Source: Diadema setosum (lineage: Eukaryota > Echinodermata > Echinoidea > Diadematoida > Diadematidae). From it: a stretch of DNA of 64,000 nucleotides. The translations under genes and the position numbers were made by a program. Each line of letters opens with the position of its first letter. The first letter of the stretch is position 1. Under the pieces are notes generated by a model. That model worked only from the letters and a program-made list of their open reading frames with translations. It was not told the origin of the DNA and did not search any database. Positions 26,701 through 35,559 of the stretch are shown here, piece after piece. The stretch spans positions 35,852,723 to 35,916,722 of the forward strand of contig CM067074.1 of the NCBI GenBank assembly GCA_033980235.1, in the 5' to 3' direction.

Positions 26701-28330
26701 ATTTCGTGATGTACGTTATTACATGTGTAGGGCCTCTGAGAATAACAGTGTTAAGCCACTGACAGAGCTACCCTACTGAAACAAAACAAATAAATAAATA
26801 AAAAATAAATAAAATACAACAGCACTGGCTTTATGCTACGCAACAGCTGAGTATGCGTCACCTGTCTGGAGTAGATCAGCTAATGCCACTAAGATTGACA
26901 CTGTTCTAAATTCTTCATGTCGTGATATTACTGGTTGCCTAATGTCCACAAGGGTTGAAGACCTCTGCATCCCAGAAGGAAAAGCTGAAGCAAGAAAATG
27001 ACCCTCGCCACCCTCGCTTCAATCATGATCATTCAAGAAAGAGGCTAAAATCCAGGCGTAGCTTCATGCATTCTGTAGAGGCACTGGACAGAAGCCCTGA
27101 AGCAGCGTGTATCCATGTGGACTGAACGGTTCACCCATACACTGCATACAGTGTTTACTACCGGCCCTAAGGAAACTACACCATCAGGCGCCAGTGAGGC
27201 ATGGCCTTTCTGGTCTTGCTGCAATCGTCTAAGAAGTGCTGTCGGCCGCTGCAAATCTAACCTAGCAAAGTGGGGTATAGTGAGACTGATGACACCACCT
27301 GCCTGTGTGGAGAGGAGCAGACTATGCAATATCTCCTTGTCTTTCCATTTCTACCAGAGCATTGCATACAAGAAGATCTAGCAGCTCTAACGCCCTGTGT
27401 CAGGCAGTGCATCAAACATTGGATTGGAAGAATTTAACGTTCAATTCTGCGTAGTGACTCGAGAAGAAGAAGGCCTTAAACTGGCAGACTCATATTTGAC
27501 AGGATATTTTTTTACCAAAGGCTGGTAAGCATAACCAAAACCTTGGAAAAGATGTCATTCTTAGACAAAGACAAATAACTTGTCAATACACATCAGAGAA
27601 AATCGACTTAAGGAAAGAATATCGGTGTGATGACTATTCAGTATTTGTTTGTTAGGCTTGTTTGTGTCTTTATTGAAACTGTTTCTTAAGAGCTTTTTTT
27701 TTCATTCCATACAAAGGTATATGGAAAGAAATGATATTTGGAGACTGGAGAATGGCTGTTTTCTGGACCTACACAACTTGTTCTTCATGTGAGTAGATCA
27801 TTACTGCCATTTAATGTAGATTGTGGTATTTATTTGCCTGGCATAGATAAACGTATTATGATTACCACCAAGTAGGATGTTTGATATCTGATTGTAGGGT
27901 GTAACTGCTAATAGTGTTTGTTTCTTTTGTGTAATTCCTCATAGTAATACACTTGCTCTCAGAGGATATCGATATTCACTGATACTGTTGATATCACTCG
28001 TGAAAAGTATCTCTTCGACTTCTTTAGTACATTTAGTACATTCCTATATGCAAAAGAAAAATTAACGTTTCTGAAAGTTGATACAATTTCGCTTTAAACA
28101 TGTTTTACATCTTTCGAAATAAATGCCCTGTTTTCTTACCTGTCTTGGTATCTCACAACAGCGACTTTGATAAAAATCAGCTGACAAACCTCGGACCGGG
28201 TGTCTTCAAGGATTTAGGCCGAGCTCTAGAACGACTGTAGGTATAAATCGTAGTGAAAAAAAAAACATACAAGAAAGACACAAAGCAATGACATAATTAC
28301 GCACTATAGCAGAGGACTTATATATATATA

Positions 28331-28367
<37 letters not shown>

Positions 28368-31300
28368 CAAAGTGATCATTATGAATCAATAAACCCAAGT
28401 TTAGTCTTCGCACTATTGACAGCCCTTTCCCAGAGGGCACTGTCATTTATGGGTCATCACACAAGACCAACATACACGAGTCGTACAGCCCACGAGTTCG
28501 ACATTAAAAAAAAAAAAGAAGGTCCATTATCCATACAGCCCATGGGTTCAACAAAGGCCCACAGGTTCTACACTTAAAGGCCAGGGGCCCGACACTGGGT
28601 AAAGATGGTCCGCGTGTTCGACATTACATCACAGGATTGAATGTGTCGGTCTCCTGGGCCTTGTTGCTTAGTGTCGAACTCATGGGCTGTAGGACTCCTG
28701 GGCTGTACGTATGATTCGCGGATGTCGAACTCGTGACACATTATGTGCAACAACGTGGAGTAACCAGTCATCGTATTATACCTACACGAAGATTTACCGA
28801 GCTGTTATGAACAGCCTGGAAAACATATTTTGTCATTACAAAAAGTGCGGTGACATCCTCCATAGGAAACGAGCGTTTTTAAATGCACCGCGCAGAGCGC
28901 ACAATCAGGTATAGGACATTTACACGGACTCTCTACTTTACGAACTCATTCTTCCCAGAATATGTCGTTTTGCTTAAATGCGCCTGGTTTTTATGAAAAT
29001 CTAGATTTCAAGCTTGCTCTACATACCTTATTTGTAGAGTTTTGTGAAAATTTTACATCGGTACCTTTTGAGTTGAAAATTAGGTGTCATTTCTCACTCA
29101 AACGCAATCAGCTCTACGACAACACGCAATTTTACATTGACGGCGCGGTGTGCCAACTGTGAGCCTGAAGGCCATTTTGGGAGGGTTATTTTACTGCCAT
29201 ACCTGTTGTATTTTGTACGATGCACCTGCCTAGTAAGTTGCAGCAAATACTCACGTGTATTCATACTGAGTTTGGAGGAATTTCGTGAAACTTCGCCATC
29301 GGTACCTTTTCAATATTCATAAACCATGTCAGTTTAGCCCCGAGTGAATAACCACCAATATGTTCATACACTAAAGCAATTGCGTGCTTCTCACTTGAAT
29401 ACGCTACGCTGAGTGGCTAAATGTCATTGGCCTTACGAGGTCGCATCGGGTCAACGCGTGATCGTGACTTAGCGCGTATGCAAATTCGTGACGTGACAAT
29501 ATAAGTGCGCGCGTCTTAATTACTATTTAGATTTCATTGATACATTAGCTCAACGTAGCATTTGCGGCACGAGATTGCATCATGAATTTGTATTATTCTT
29601 AAACGTTCAACGCACTGTGATAGGTGGCATGCAAATGACGGATCTACGTCATAGCTCATTATCTGTTTCTCGTTCACCGTTCGCGTGTAGACTTTTTGTA
29701 ATGTAAATCCTATAGTTCTTGTGTTTTATTATACACAATAATGTATATGCTTTAGATAGATAACTATTGTTTTCTGCTCCATTAATGAGATCAATTTATT
29801 GAAGTAAACTACCCATTAGACATTGTTATGTAAACTTTGTAACTATAATATGAATTTTTTGATTGAAAAAGTCAAAGCATGATTTTCTCTATATGGTTAT
29901 ATCCATGTAAACGGCAATGGAGATAATATGGAAATAAAGATGATGTGACATTATTTTCTTCCTTGTTCTTACAATTCATTAATCAACTTTAGATAGAGGG
30001 AGATACATATTATTATGCCGTTGTTATGTGTAGCGAAGATTTGATTTCCACCCATGTTAAATACATTCGAAAAAAAAGTAGAGAATGATACAGCGACTGA
30101 AATGATGCTTCAATCTTTATTTTTCAGAGTTCTAACCCACAACTTTATCACGGAGGTGAATGCGACATTATTCACCGGTATAGAGGACCAGCTGTACATT
30201 CTGTAAGTCCTTCTCGACATTAACCGTATCCTCTATTCGTATGCAGTCGTATCGTGTAATGTCCTGTAATTGATATTTGAATATGATGAGGGGTTCATTC
30301 TTCAATAACACAGTGTTCATTTTTTCAGTAAAGCCCATGTATTTTCTATAGCAACAACAACAACAACACGAGTTTTTTTTTTTTTATTCCCACAAAGAAT
30401 TGATAAAAAATCAAGTAAGGTTGTTTATGGTGTAACATACAAAATGCGATATGCAATTTTAGGTCAAATCTAATCACTTTTGTTGTTTGTAAGCTGAAAC
30501 ATTAATTCAGTAATATTTCTTCTTCGTCCATTTCGCAGCTCATTCGAAGGTAATCCATTAATGCGCATAGCACCCGGTACCTTCAAAAACCTGACAGTGT
30601 TGGAGAATTTGTAAGTATTTTATCTGAAAATAATATCATAAGACAGATACTCAATACTATAAAAACTATAAAGAGCATTATTTTCCCTCGATGATAAACA
30701 TGGCAATCTATCAAATTCTAGATTCGGTTATCAAGATGGCAGGTTTGATATCCTTTTCTGGATGAGAATCTCAATAACAGATCAAACAGATCGGGTCATC
30801 TTTATTGATATCAGGACTCAAAACATTTATTTCCGAATATATCGGATCACCTAATTTGTCAGTGTTGACAAATTCCGATTCTAGTTGTAAAGTTTCCCTC
30901 TCTTTGTTTTGTTCACTCTGTTAAAGAGGAAGGCTAGTAACTGATCAGTGGGAATCAGTGGAAATGCTGGGAGATGACTGTTCCAATCCTTATGGGATTC
31001 ATTCAATAGTTCATTGTATATTCTATTGTTGTGTGAAAATGATTTGCTTCAGAACGGTCTCATATTCAAGTAATGTGCAGATTAATGCTCCGTCACTGAC
31101 CAGGGACGCTAACCTACATCGACGTAAATAAGCACTGAACTGATCAGTGCTTTTAAGTAATAGCCATGATTTAAAAAAAAGTCACGGGCGTACATACTCG
31201 AGCAGGATTCGAACCTTACGACCTCCTGATCACTGGACAGGCGTCATCTCCACTAGACCACCGAGATTTCGCCCGACAACAAGTGTTGGTTCTAATCCTT

Positions 31301-33461
31301 ATAGCATGCAGCGGGTACTGCTTTAAAAAAATAAAATAAAAAGTAAAATGTTGCATTGTGTTCTCCATTACGGTAGCTTCTCGACAAATGTTCAATAGTT
31401 TTTTTTTTGTTTTTTTTTTGTCAACAATACGAATGATAATAAGGTATGTATGTATTATTAAGCGTTCCACATGTTTCTTTGAAACGAATATTTGTAGATG
31501 TCAATAAATGTTCCATCCTTTTTGGTATCTTTCTCTCAACAAAGATACATCTTGGCACGCCCACCTTCTCCTATTCTACTCTATCCTGACATATTTGACG
31601 GATTAGTCAACCTGGACACCATGTAAGACTTTTCACTTTGTTTCACACTATACCATCAGTATTTCATGAAGTTCACCTAAAATAACTTGTGTGATTATCC
31701 ACGAACAATCAAATGATGACAATTTTTTCAATTCAATCGTCTATAGTCTAAGTTATCTTTTCATCCGTTTTGGTATAAAGCTATGATATGAAATGTTGCA
31801 AGAAGTAAAACAGCTAGTAACTATGGTTTCCTTCATGCATCATTACAGTCTCCAACACATTTTAGATAAGGCCTATTAGATTACTATGTATGGCAAAAAC
31901 TGCCTTCAATGTTCTGCTTACAACAATAAATGATTTAAACTGTTTTACTGGTTGAGTAATTTTACCTGTTTATTGGTTTCACTTGTTATCTTAACAGGTT
32001 ATCTTGTTTTCGCGAAAGAGAAAGCATAAGTTCTCTCTGAACAAGAGAATAGGTTTTTAGTGACTAAGAAACAGTTTTGATATGAAAAGGCCGGTGACTT
32101 ACAACGCAAAGTTTTAAAGGGACTGGTTAGTTGAGGTGGGGATTCATGTTTTGAACATTCCTGAGTGAGATAATGAGAAACCTCTTAAGAAATATGAAAG
32201 AGCATGTAATTTTAAGAAGGATTTAACGTTTATTTGATGAAAATTGGTTTTCAAATGGCTGAGATATCACAAAAGGTGATAATGACATAAGGCGACAGGC
32301 CACGCCTTTCATTAGAATCTCTTTGTTTCACCTTGTTTTTGGATATCTCAGCCATTCCAAAACCGATTTTCATCAAATAAACTTTTGATACCCCTTAGAA
32401 TTGCATGCTCTTTGACATCTCATAGAGTGGGTTCTGAATATCTCCCAAAATGTTAAGAGCTAAATCCTCACCTCGACCAGAATTGTACACATCCTTTAAT
32501 TACCAATGTTTAGGTTATGAAGTCAAAGTCGGTTCTCGTTTTTGTTGCAAAGACGGTTTCATTTCACGCCGAGGTTTACGTATAATTCAGCATCTTCAAC
32601 GTGTTGACGTTGCGATGATTAAACTCATAGATTTGTTTATCTGTGATTTCGCTCAAGAGGAGCTGAACAAAATATCTAATTAAACTAATGCATTAGTGTA
32701 TCAACCTAAAATTATAAATTATTTTTCGTTTGTGTTTTGCAGAGATCATTTCCCGCCAAGGTTTACCTAACATTTTGCATGCCTTACATTTTGCCGTTAC
32801 ACTGACCAAACTGATAAATCAAAAATTCTATCAAACTTTGATTTAGCTGAAGAAAGAGTGGACTAATGTGTGATAATCATTAAAAATAATGCATTAGGAA
32901 ATTACCCGATCAATTGACAGTAAAACAGCTTACCCTTTGTCACTTGTGGCACGTTTGAATAAGTAGGGCCTAGTTCTTGTCGAAATAATCCATCCAACAT
33001 CAGATTCTGTGTTCTGCTATTAAAAAAAAAAAAAAAGTAGTCTGTTATGGTCAGCTACTCCTGGAAATATAAATGTTATTTGATATAAAACATTTAAGTC
33101 CATGATTGTTAATCTTATGCCTAAATATCTCATAAAAAGACAACTATTTGAATATATAATACTGTCATACCCATACAAGGGAGAAATTTACATCAAAGAC
33201 ATTGACATTAAAGGCATAATTTACCATTTGCAGCTGAAACAAAAACCCAGCATTAGTGCTTCAAAATAGTTCTAAAATGTGAGTCAGGGATAGAAACAAC
33301 CAATCTAAAAATTTGAACAAGTATAATCGATGTTAAGTATTGTTAAATATACAAAATGTGAACAATAGATAAAATAAAAATATTTCCAGACTAAACCGTC
33401 TCAGTTACAGTTTGATGAGAAAAATAGTGATATCTTCTTATATTTTAGTCTTTATAAATAA

Positions 33462-33516
<55 letters not shown>

Positions 33517-35092
33517 GAGAGAGGATGTTTTGTGATACAACTGACCTGCACATATGCATCGGAAGTGATATCTTGAAAAGTTTTAAATCACTGCTCCCAA
33601 AGGTAAACAGGACAATTAAGAATTAAACCTGTCTTGCTATGTCACACTTGCATACATGCAATATAGTCAATAATAGAATTAACTTCATCTAAACCATTAG
33701 ACCATACACCCTGACACCCACCTGCACACACGTATAACAGAGGAATAGAGAAATTAAATCAAACCAAAATAAAAACACAAAGACTCAGTGCAGATTAAAG
33801 CACTTCTAGCTATGATAAAATCATAGTTTGATTTTTCGTAGTATTTACATCACCAACATAATCTAGATTAATCCTTGTCAGCACGTCTGTATTGAAGTTA
33901 ATGTTTGATTGGTTGAGATGATTATTTGTTGTGCTGTTGTTGTTTTCTTTCCAGAAATGTCTACGACCCACGCATATGTTGCATATCTCCAGGAGACTCT
34001 GTGTGTACGTTAGGTGAACCAGCTCACCCCCTCTTCACCTGTCGAATGACTTTCCTACAGAATCTTCCTATCAAGATTTTCATCTGGATTCTTGGGATCA
34101 GCGCACTTATCGGAAACTCCTACGTAATTGTTCAGAGACTCCGAGCAAAGTTTTCACATAACACGGCCAAAGTCCAGTCCGTCCTAATTTTGAATCTTGC
34201 CATCTCTGACTTCCTAATGGGAATATATCTCCTGATCCTAGCAATTATGGACATCGTCATTTCGGATTCCTACTTCTGGGAGGGGCGGGCCGAAGAGTGG
34301 CGAACCAGCAGCATTTGTCAGGCAGCGGGCTTCATCTCTGTACTCAGCAGCGAGACGTCGGTTTTCTTGATTACCATCATCAGCCTCGATCGAGTTATTT
34401 CCGTTCTCTTTCCGTTCAGTGAACGTCGCCTCAGTGTCAAGTCGGCTCGTGTTGTAGTAGGAATGACCTGGGGACTGGCTCTTCTCCTCAGTACCTGTGC
34501 CGTTGTACTAAATTATCTCAACCCTGACGCATATGGACTAAGCGATGTGTGTGTGGGCCTGCCATTGATTCGCAAGAATTCTAACCTCAATAGCGTCGTT
34601 GACGAACGCACATTCAATCAGATTGGTATTGTGCAGTATGCCACCGTTGCTGCGGCATCGGAGTCAACTTGGCAGTTTTCCATTGTTTTGTTCCTTGGAG
34701 TCAACTTCTTTTGTTTCTCCGTCGTACTCATCGCCTACATCATCATCTTTATCTGGGTGCGGGTTACCAGGAACAAGGCGGGACGCAAAGACAGTGAAGG
34801 GGCTGAAATCAAGATGGCTGCTAAAATGTCACTCTTGGTCGGTACGGACTTCTTTTGCTGGATGCCCATCATCATTCTAGGAATCCTTGTCCAGAGTAGT
34901 GTAATCACACTAAGCGCGGACGTCTACGCCTGGCTAGTGGTCTTTGTCCTACCTATTAACTCATCAATTAATCCGTACCTGTACACCATTGTGGACACCG
35001 CAACCCGTAAACAGAAATCAATACGGCCAAATACGGGGAATATGCGAAGTACTCAATCTCATTCTGCTAGTTCGAAAACTTACGCTGCTTAA
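1977..35092 (+). CDS. Receptor A: LGR/GRL101-like class A GPCR with CUB, two LDLa and LRR ectodomain (15 exons, 849 aa)
   Basis: Exons: 1977-2043, 12043-12164, 17333-17558, 18335-18460, 18942-19052, 20174-20345, 21813-21884, 22341-22412, 23615-23686, 27717-27788, 28162-28236, 30128-30202, 30539-30610, 31545-31622, 33955-35092. All borders are GT-AG, phases match, and the total is 2550 nt including TAA. Domains: signal peptide (aa 1-23), CUB (~27-136), LDLa 1 (~139-179), LDLa 2 (~181-217), LRR cap (~219-270), eight LRRs (~275-470), 7TM (~508-812), short tail. The TM6 motif TDFFCWMP and TM7 motif PINSSINPYLYT are the LGR signature, close to relaxin receptors and the snail receptor GRL101. Family members are plasma-membrane receptors that couple extracellular ligand binding to G proteins; this ligand is unknown. 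The least certain part is joining exons 1 and 2 across a 10 kb intron. A CUB domain ahead of LDLa and LRR modules is not in vertebrate relaxin receptors. Confidence 0.85.
2903..3098. mobile_element. pogo/Tigger-like MITE end with TTATAACG repeats
   Basis: The right end reads CGTTATAACGGGATTGCACTG followed by TA. A related word, CCGTTATAACGAAG, sits near 2916, giving an inverted layout of about 195 bp. The same terminus in opposite orientation occurs at 62069. CAGT termini with a TA target are typical of Tc1/mariner pogo-group elements. The left boundary is uncertain. Confidence 0.5.
3217..3580 (+). mobile_element. tRNA-derived SINE (family A), near full length
   Basis: The head is tRNA-like with a box-A match (TGGCTCAGTCGG, 3229-3240) and a perfect box B (GGTTCGAACC, 3271-3280), the internal RNA polymerase III promoter. 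A ~250 bp non-tRNA body follows, ending near the word CAGATGGAAAATGAA. A second truncated copy lies at 5762. It is not a functional tRNA because no acceptor stem closes. It lies in intron 1 of receptor A. Confidence 0.8.
5130..5290 (-). repeat. Fragment of TTAA MITE family C
   Basis: The stretch resembles the outer part of the elements at 59311, 33215 and 45438: a GTGATTT word, then ATGGATATGTGTAGGGCTG, then ATCCTAAAATATAT. The terminal TTAAAGG is not preserved, and a TA-flanked MITE begins at 5307. It is an old, partial copy. Confidence 0.45.
5307..5751. mobile_element. Non-autonomous pogo/Tigger-like MITE, 445 bp
   Basis: The element starts CAGTTGAACCTCTCGTATCC and ends with the matching inverted GGATAATAGAGGTTCAACTG, flanked by TA on both sides (5305-5306 and 5752-5753). 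CCGGAT words recur several times near both ends. No transposase is encoded. TA duplication and CAGT termini fit the pogo/Tigger group of Tc1/mariner. Confidence 0.85.
5762..5935 (+). mobile_element. 5'-truncated SINE family A copy
   Basis: The copy matches the 3' half of the SINE at 3217 (shared words CGCAAAGAGCA, GTGAAGTGG, GACCCCATG, CATCAGATGGAAAATGAA) but lacks the tRNA head. It starts about ten bases after the MITE that ends at 5751. Confidence 0.7.
6903..6991. repeat. (TAA)n microsatellite
   Basis: About 29 near-perfect AAT/TAA units run directly into the LINE fragment. Its translations (poly-Ile, poly-Tyr, poly-Leu frames) are not proteins. Confidence 0.95.
6993..7330 (+). pseudogene. 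3' end of a non-LTR retrotransposon ORF in a (TAA)n microsatellite
   Basis: The + frame from about 6993 to the TAA at 7260 encodes a conserved LINE C-terminus: VDVAVPGD, then KIEKYQDLTRELRRLW, VIPVVVGALGTTPKQLRRHL, LQKAALLGTARILRKVLEV. This block is familiar from the end of reverse transcriptase ORFs in many animal genomes. About 70 bp of 3' UTR follows before the TAA tract. The 5' end is truncated exactly at the upstream TAA tract. Flanking TAA repeats suggest, but do not prove, a Dong/R4-type element, which is known for TAA targets. Confidence 0.7.
7333..7492. repeat. Imperfect (TAA)n microsatellite
   Basis: About 160 bp of AAT units with scattered GAT, AAC and CAAC variants lies between the LINE 3' UTR and the SINE head. 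Confidence 0.95.
9410..9643. repeat. Local inversion-duplication: 31-bp inverted arms with 69-bp direct repeats
   Basis: 9410-9440 and 9534-9564 are exact reverse complements (31 bp, containing TTAATGCATTACATAAGCGG). 9450-9518 and 9575-9643 are direct repeats differing at only a few bases (shared GACAAAATTAAAGCAGATGA). The order is arm, repeat, inverted arm, repeat. Confidence 0.9.
11733..11802. repeat. (TA)n and (TG)n microsatellite
   Basis: Alternating TA gives way to TG about 240 bp upstream of the CUB exon. No coding potential. Confidence 0.95.
12043..12164 (+). CDS. Receptor A exon 2: N-terminal half of CUB domain
   Basis: A phase-1 acceptor (ATATCCTGTAG) precedes GSSHCESFRHVQSISSPNLP, ending at a phase-0 donor (GTAATC). 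The ISSPNLPERYP stretch matches the first strands of CUB domains. The usual second cysteine before the Trp (C-x-W) is Arg here (RREW), so the canonical first disulfide is missing. Confidence 0.8.
12661..12768. repeat. Foldback family G copy (partial)
   Basis: The words CGAGACCGACACCTACGAGT, CCCACGAGTTCGACATTG and GTCCATGAGTGAGTCATACA place this with five other copies in the window. Only one arm is present. It directly abuts the CTCCCG repeat. Confidence 0.7.
12768..13075. repeat. CTCCCG/GGGAGA-rich interspersed repeat (family H)
   Basis: CTCCCG or its complement recurs about a dozen times, with short local palindromes such as CTCCCGTTTTCGACGGGAGA. A diverged relative lies at 50905-51040 in receptor B (shared AGATCTCCCGC, then AAATCTCCC, then GATTT/GAATTTCTCC). 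No protein-coding signal. Confidence 0.6.
13380..14050. other. GC-rich block with minus-strand frames, unidentified
   Basis: Base composition rises sharply against the AT-rich surroundings. Two minus-strand frames (14037-13828 with 69 codons and 13735-13454 with 93 codons) are rich in charged residues (for example SETEKGLDEQDPAELSGRED). They match no family I recognise. The pattern could be a decayed retroelement gag or leader region, but that is only a guess. Confidence 0.3.
14527..14655. repeat. Foldback family G copy (partial)
   Basis: It contains GCCCATGAGTGCGACA, GCAAACAAGGCCCACGA, CCCACGGATTCGACA and a ~21-base A run. One arm of the family only. Confidence 0.7.
16548..17035 (+). mobile_element. 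TTAA MITE family D, copy 1
   Basis: The left end reads TTTAAAGGAGATATCCGGAT. The inner right part contains CTCAAGAACCACAATAAATT, whose complement occurs at 19250-19290. It is about 490 bp and ends about 300 bp before receptor A exon 3. TTAAAGG termini at TTAA are the hallmark of Kolobok/T2 elements. Confidence 0.7.
17333..17558 (+). CDS. Receptor A exon 3: C-terminal half of CUB domain
   Basis: It begins in phase 0 with VLMQVNVLEIERPWDTLTV and ends after GFDLDVYSSLIN in phase 1 (donor GTAAGA). The FxSD-like FEFCSD and the GFDLDVY strand are typical of CUB C-termini. The C-x-YD motif is PWD here, so this cysteine too is absent. The only Cys left are the one near the N-terminus and the one in FCSD. 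Confidence 0.85.
17559..18334 (+). other. Receptor A intron 3
   Basis: AT-rich intron with nothing further recognised. Confidence 0.7.
18335..18460 (+). CDS. Receptor A exon 4: LDL-receptor class A module 1
   Basis: It encodes TCGSADLHGFVCLSGL and CNHVVDCHDFSDEVGC. The calcium-coordinating acidic cluster (D-C-x-D-x-SDE) is present. Five of the six usual cysteines are seen; the third (normally G-x-C-I) is missing, so one disulfide is probably lost. Phase 1 at both ends, as usual for LDLa exons. Confidence 0.9.
18942..19052 (+). CDS. Receptor A exon 5: LDL-receptor class A module 2
   Basis: It encodes NCSDEFFACRGSDICLAADY and then QCDGVNDCPLSDDEENC. All six cysteines and the D-x-x-x-D-C-x-x-SDDE calcium site are intact. 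Phase 1 at both ends, so it could be inserted or skipped without shifting frame. Confidence 0.93.
19187..19655 (-). mobile_element. TTAA MITE family D, copy 2 (inverted relative to copy 1)
   Basis: It begins TTAAAGGGGCAGTCCAGACG and is the reverse complement of the element at 16548 over its length (matching words around AACTCTGTCTA and GAATTTATTGTGGTTCTTGA). The two inverted copies bracket exons 3-5. Confidence 0.7.
20174..20345 (+). CDS. Receptor A exon 6: LRR N-terminal cap
   Basis: It encodes LRCPLDCSCGESPYNDRHGP and continues through CGQPDWQPMWINCTNGW. The C-P-x-x-C-x-C pattern plus later cysteines is an LRRNT-type cap. It ends in phase 2, the phase used by every following LRR exon. Confidence 0.85.
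20346..21812 (+). other. Receptor A intron 6
   Basis: It holds a (TTTTG)n run near 21008-21037 and a possible short TTAA-flanked element (TTAAAGGAAG at 20620; CCCTTTAAG at 20796). Nothing else recognised. Confidence 0.5.
21813..21884 (+). CDS. Receptor A exon 7: LRR 1
   Basis: 72-bp phase-2 exon encoding LNLIGANTGDLAAGSFQGL and the start of the next repeat. One exon equals one repeat, as in glycoprotein-hormone and relaxin receptor genes. Confidence 0.88.
22341..22412 (+). CDS. Receptor A exon 8: LRR 2
   Basis: 72-bp phase-2 exon encoding LDLSSNQLTRLQPGIFDGLH, a textbook LxLxxNxL repeat. Confidence 0.92.
23380..23606 (+). mobile_element. 3' tail of a LINE ending in (AATTC)n
   Basis: The stretch ends GTGGACAATAAAGCAATC followed by four or more AATTC units, a tail typical of some non-LTR elements. 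It stops about eight bases before the acceptor of exon 9 at 23614. No coding part is retained. Confidence 0.55.
23615..23686 (+). CDS. Receptor A exon 9: LRR 3
   Basis: 72-bp phase-2 exon encoding LILNNNSVSHLERETFRGLY. Its acceptor (CTACCATACAG) has only a short pyrimidine stretch, squeezed between the LINE tail and the exon. Confidence 0.9.
24250..27471 (+). pseudogene. Degenerate non-LTR retrotransposon (Jockey/CR1-like endonuclease and reverse transcriptase)
   Basis: Pieces in shifting + frames give an AP-endonuclease region (LISSNIEGPTGAKRNLLADL near 24363; GDYNSHHVNWGYAETNEDGE near 24732) and a reverse transcriptase. RT blocks: NNKAAGLDDLLVEQIKHFGP (~25617), LGKDPAIPKSYRPLSLLCYM (~25774), IPEQAGFRPGKACTRQLLSL (~25895), GLPQGSVLAPLLFNIYTND (~26179) and FLYADDLCIA (~26262), the catalytic YADD. 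Stops at 25979 and 26396 and several frameshifts make it inactive. A GAAGAAG-type 3' end stops near 27471. It fills the intron between exons 9 and 10 of receptor A. The clade is not settled. Confidence 0.88.
26637..26817 (+). mobile_element. Small A-tailed insertion inside the LINE reverse transcriptase frame
   Basis: The LINE frame ending AKTVHT at about 26637 resumes as ALALCYATAEYASPVW at about 26820. The ~180 bp between ends in an (AAAT)n-rich tail (AATAAATAAATAAAAAATAA), so it is a later retroposed fragment in the same orientation. Source family unknown. Confidence 0.6.
27717..27788 (+). CDS. Receptor A exon 10: LRR 4
   Basis: 72-bp phase-2 exon encoding LYMERNDIWRLENGCFLDLH. It begins about 245 bp after the dead LINE, which did not disrupt it. 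Confidence 0.88.
28162..28236 (+). CDS. Receptor A exon 11: LRR 5
   Basis: 75-bp phase-2 exon encoding IDFDKNQLTNLGPGVFKDLG. It is one codon longer than the standard repeat. Confidence 0.88.
28319..28366. repeat. (TA)n microsatellite
   Basis: About 24 TA units in intron 11 of receptor A. Confidence 0.95.
28450..28742. repeat. Foldback family G copy, both arms
   Basis: The left arm contains ACGAGTCGTACAGCCCACGA and the right arm the inverted equivalents (GTGTCGAACTCATGGGCTGT). It lies in intron 11 of receptor A and could fold into an imperfect hairpin. Confidence 0.8.
28750..30127 (+). other. Rest of receptor A intron 11
   Basis: It contains a loose duplication (GGTACCTTTT preceded by GTGAAA words near 29045 and 29290) and a more CpG-rich stretch near 29440-29650. 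No gene seen. Confidence 0.5.
30128..30202 (+). CDS. Receptor A exon 12: LRR 6
   Basis: 75-bp phase-2 exon encoding LVLTHNFITEVNATLFTGIE. N-glycosylation sequon NAT is present. Confidence 0.88.
30539..30610 (+). CDS. Receptor A exon 13: LRR 7
   Basis: 72-bp phase-2 exon encoding LSFEGNPLMRIAPGTFKNLT. Confidence 0.88.
31545..31622 (+). CDS. Receptor A exon 14: LRR 8
   Basis: 78-bp phase-2 exon encoding LYILARPPSPILLYPDIFDG. The LxLxxNxL core is eroded (ARPPSP), as is common for the last repeat before the hinge. Confidence 0.82.
32115..32502. mobile_element. TTAA MITE family E, copy 1 (long palindrome)
   Basis: It starts TTAAAGGGACTGGTTAG and ends CATCCTTTAA. The centre is a near-perfect hairpin: TTTATTTGATGAAAATTGG at ~32229 pairs with CCGATTTTCATCAAATAAA at ~32362. 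It is about 385 bp. The termini fit Kolobok/T2-type TTAA elements. It lies in intron 14 of receptor A. Confidence 0.75.
33211..33635 (+). mobile_element. TTAA MITE family C, copy in receptor A intron 14
   Basis: It begins TTAAAGGCATAATTTACC and ends with the inverted GGTAAACAGGAC-x-ATTAA. An internal (TA)n(GA)n tract sits at 33460-33513. It is homologous to 45438-45843 and, inverted, to 59311-59664. Confidence 0.75.
33955..35092 (+). CDS. Receptor A exon 15: hinge, seven transmembrane helices and tail
   Basis: The exon starts after TTCTTTCCAG in phase 2, so the frame upstream of 33955 is intron. Hinge cysteines: RICCISPGDSVCT. TM1 has the GNS motif (SALIGNSYVIV), TM2 NLAISD, TM3 a disulfide Cys (SICQAAGF) and an LDRV motif in place of DRY. 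TM5 lacks the usual Pro (FLGVNFFCFSVVLIAY), as in LGRs. TM6 is TDFFCWMP and TM7 PINSSINPYLYT. A ~35-residue Ser-rich tail ends at TAA 35090-35092. Having the whole 7TM region on one exon is the LGR gene pattern. Confidence 0.95.
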
Positions 35093-35559
35093 GAATGTAT
35101 AGGCCATGCTTCTCTAAGATGGTCCTACAAAAGTCAGGTTAAAACAAACAAACAAACAAACAAACAAACAAACAACAACCGCCTCTTCCCCCCCCCCCAA
35201 AAAAAAAAAAAAAAAACCACCCAAAACGATTCCGTTGACTACTCTGAGGAGAATGTCGTACTCGAATCAGGAATAGTGTCAAGGCCTATATTCTATACTG
35301 TATCCTCATGTCGGAAGGCTGTGGTCGTCTCCTCTCCAAAGTTTGAAGTTTGGTAGCTCGAACTGCTAACCTAATTAAACCATTAGGATAGTATGTCTGA
35401 TTCTTTGACATGCAGTTACCGTTTCGATATTTTCGCAAGACTGAAACTGTTTTCATTTCACATTTCATGCCCTTTATTGGTGTGTCTAACTGCTGTACAA
35501 AGAAAATACATAATCACGTTATGATATGACCAAAGATACATAAATCGCAGGAGTATCAC

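Noticed and set aside
33926..33954. Apparent Met start of the receptor A 7TM frame
   Set aside because: These codons lie upstream of a clear TTCTTTCCAG acceptor, and exon 14 joins in phase at 33955, so they are intronic.
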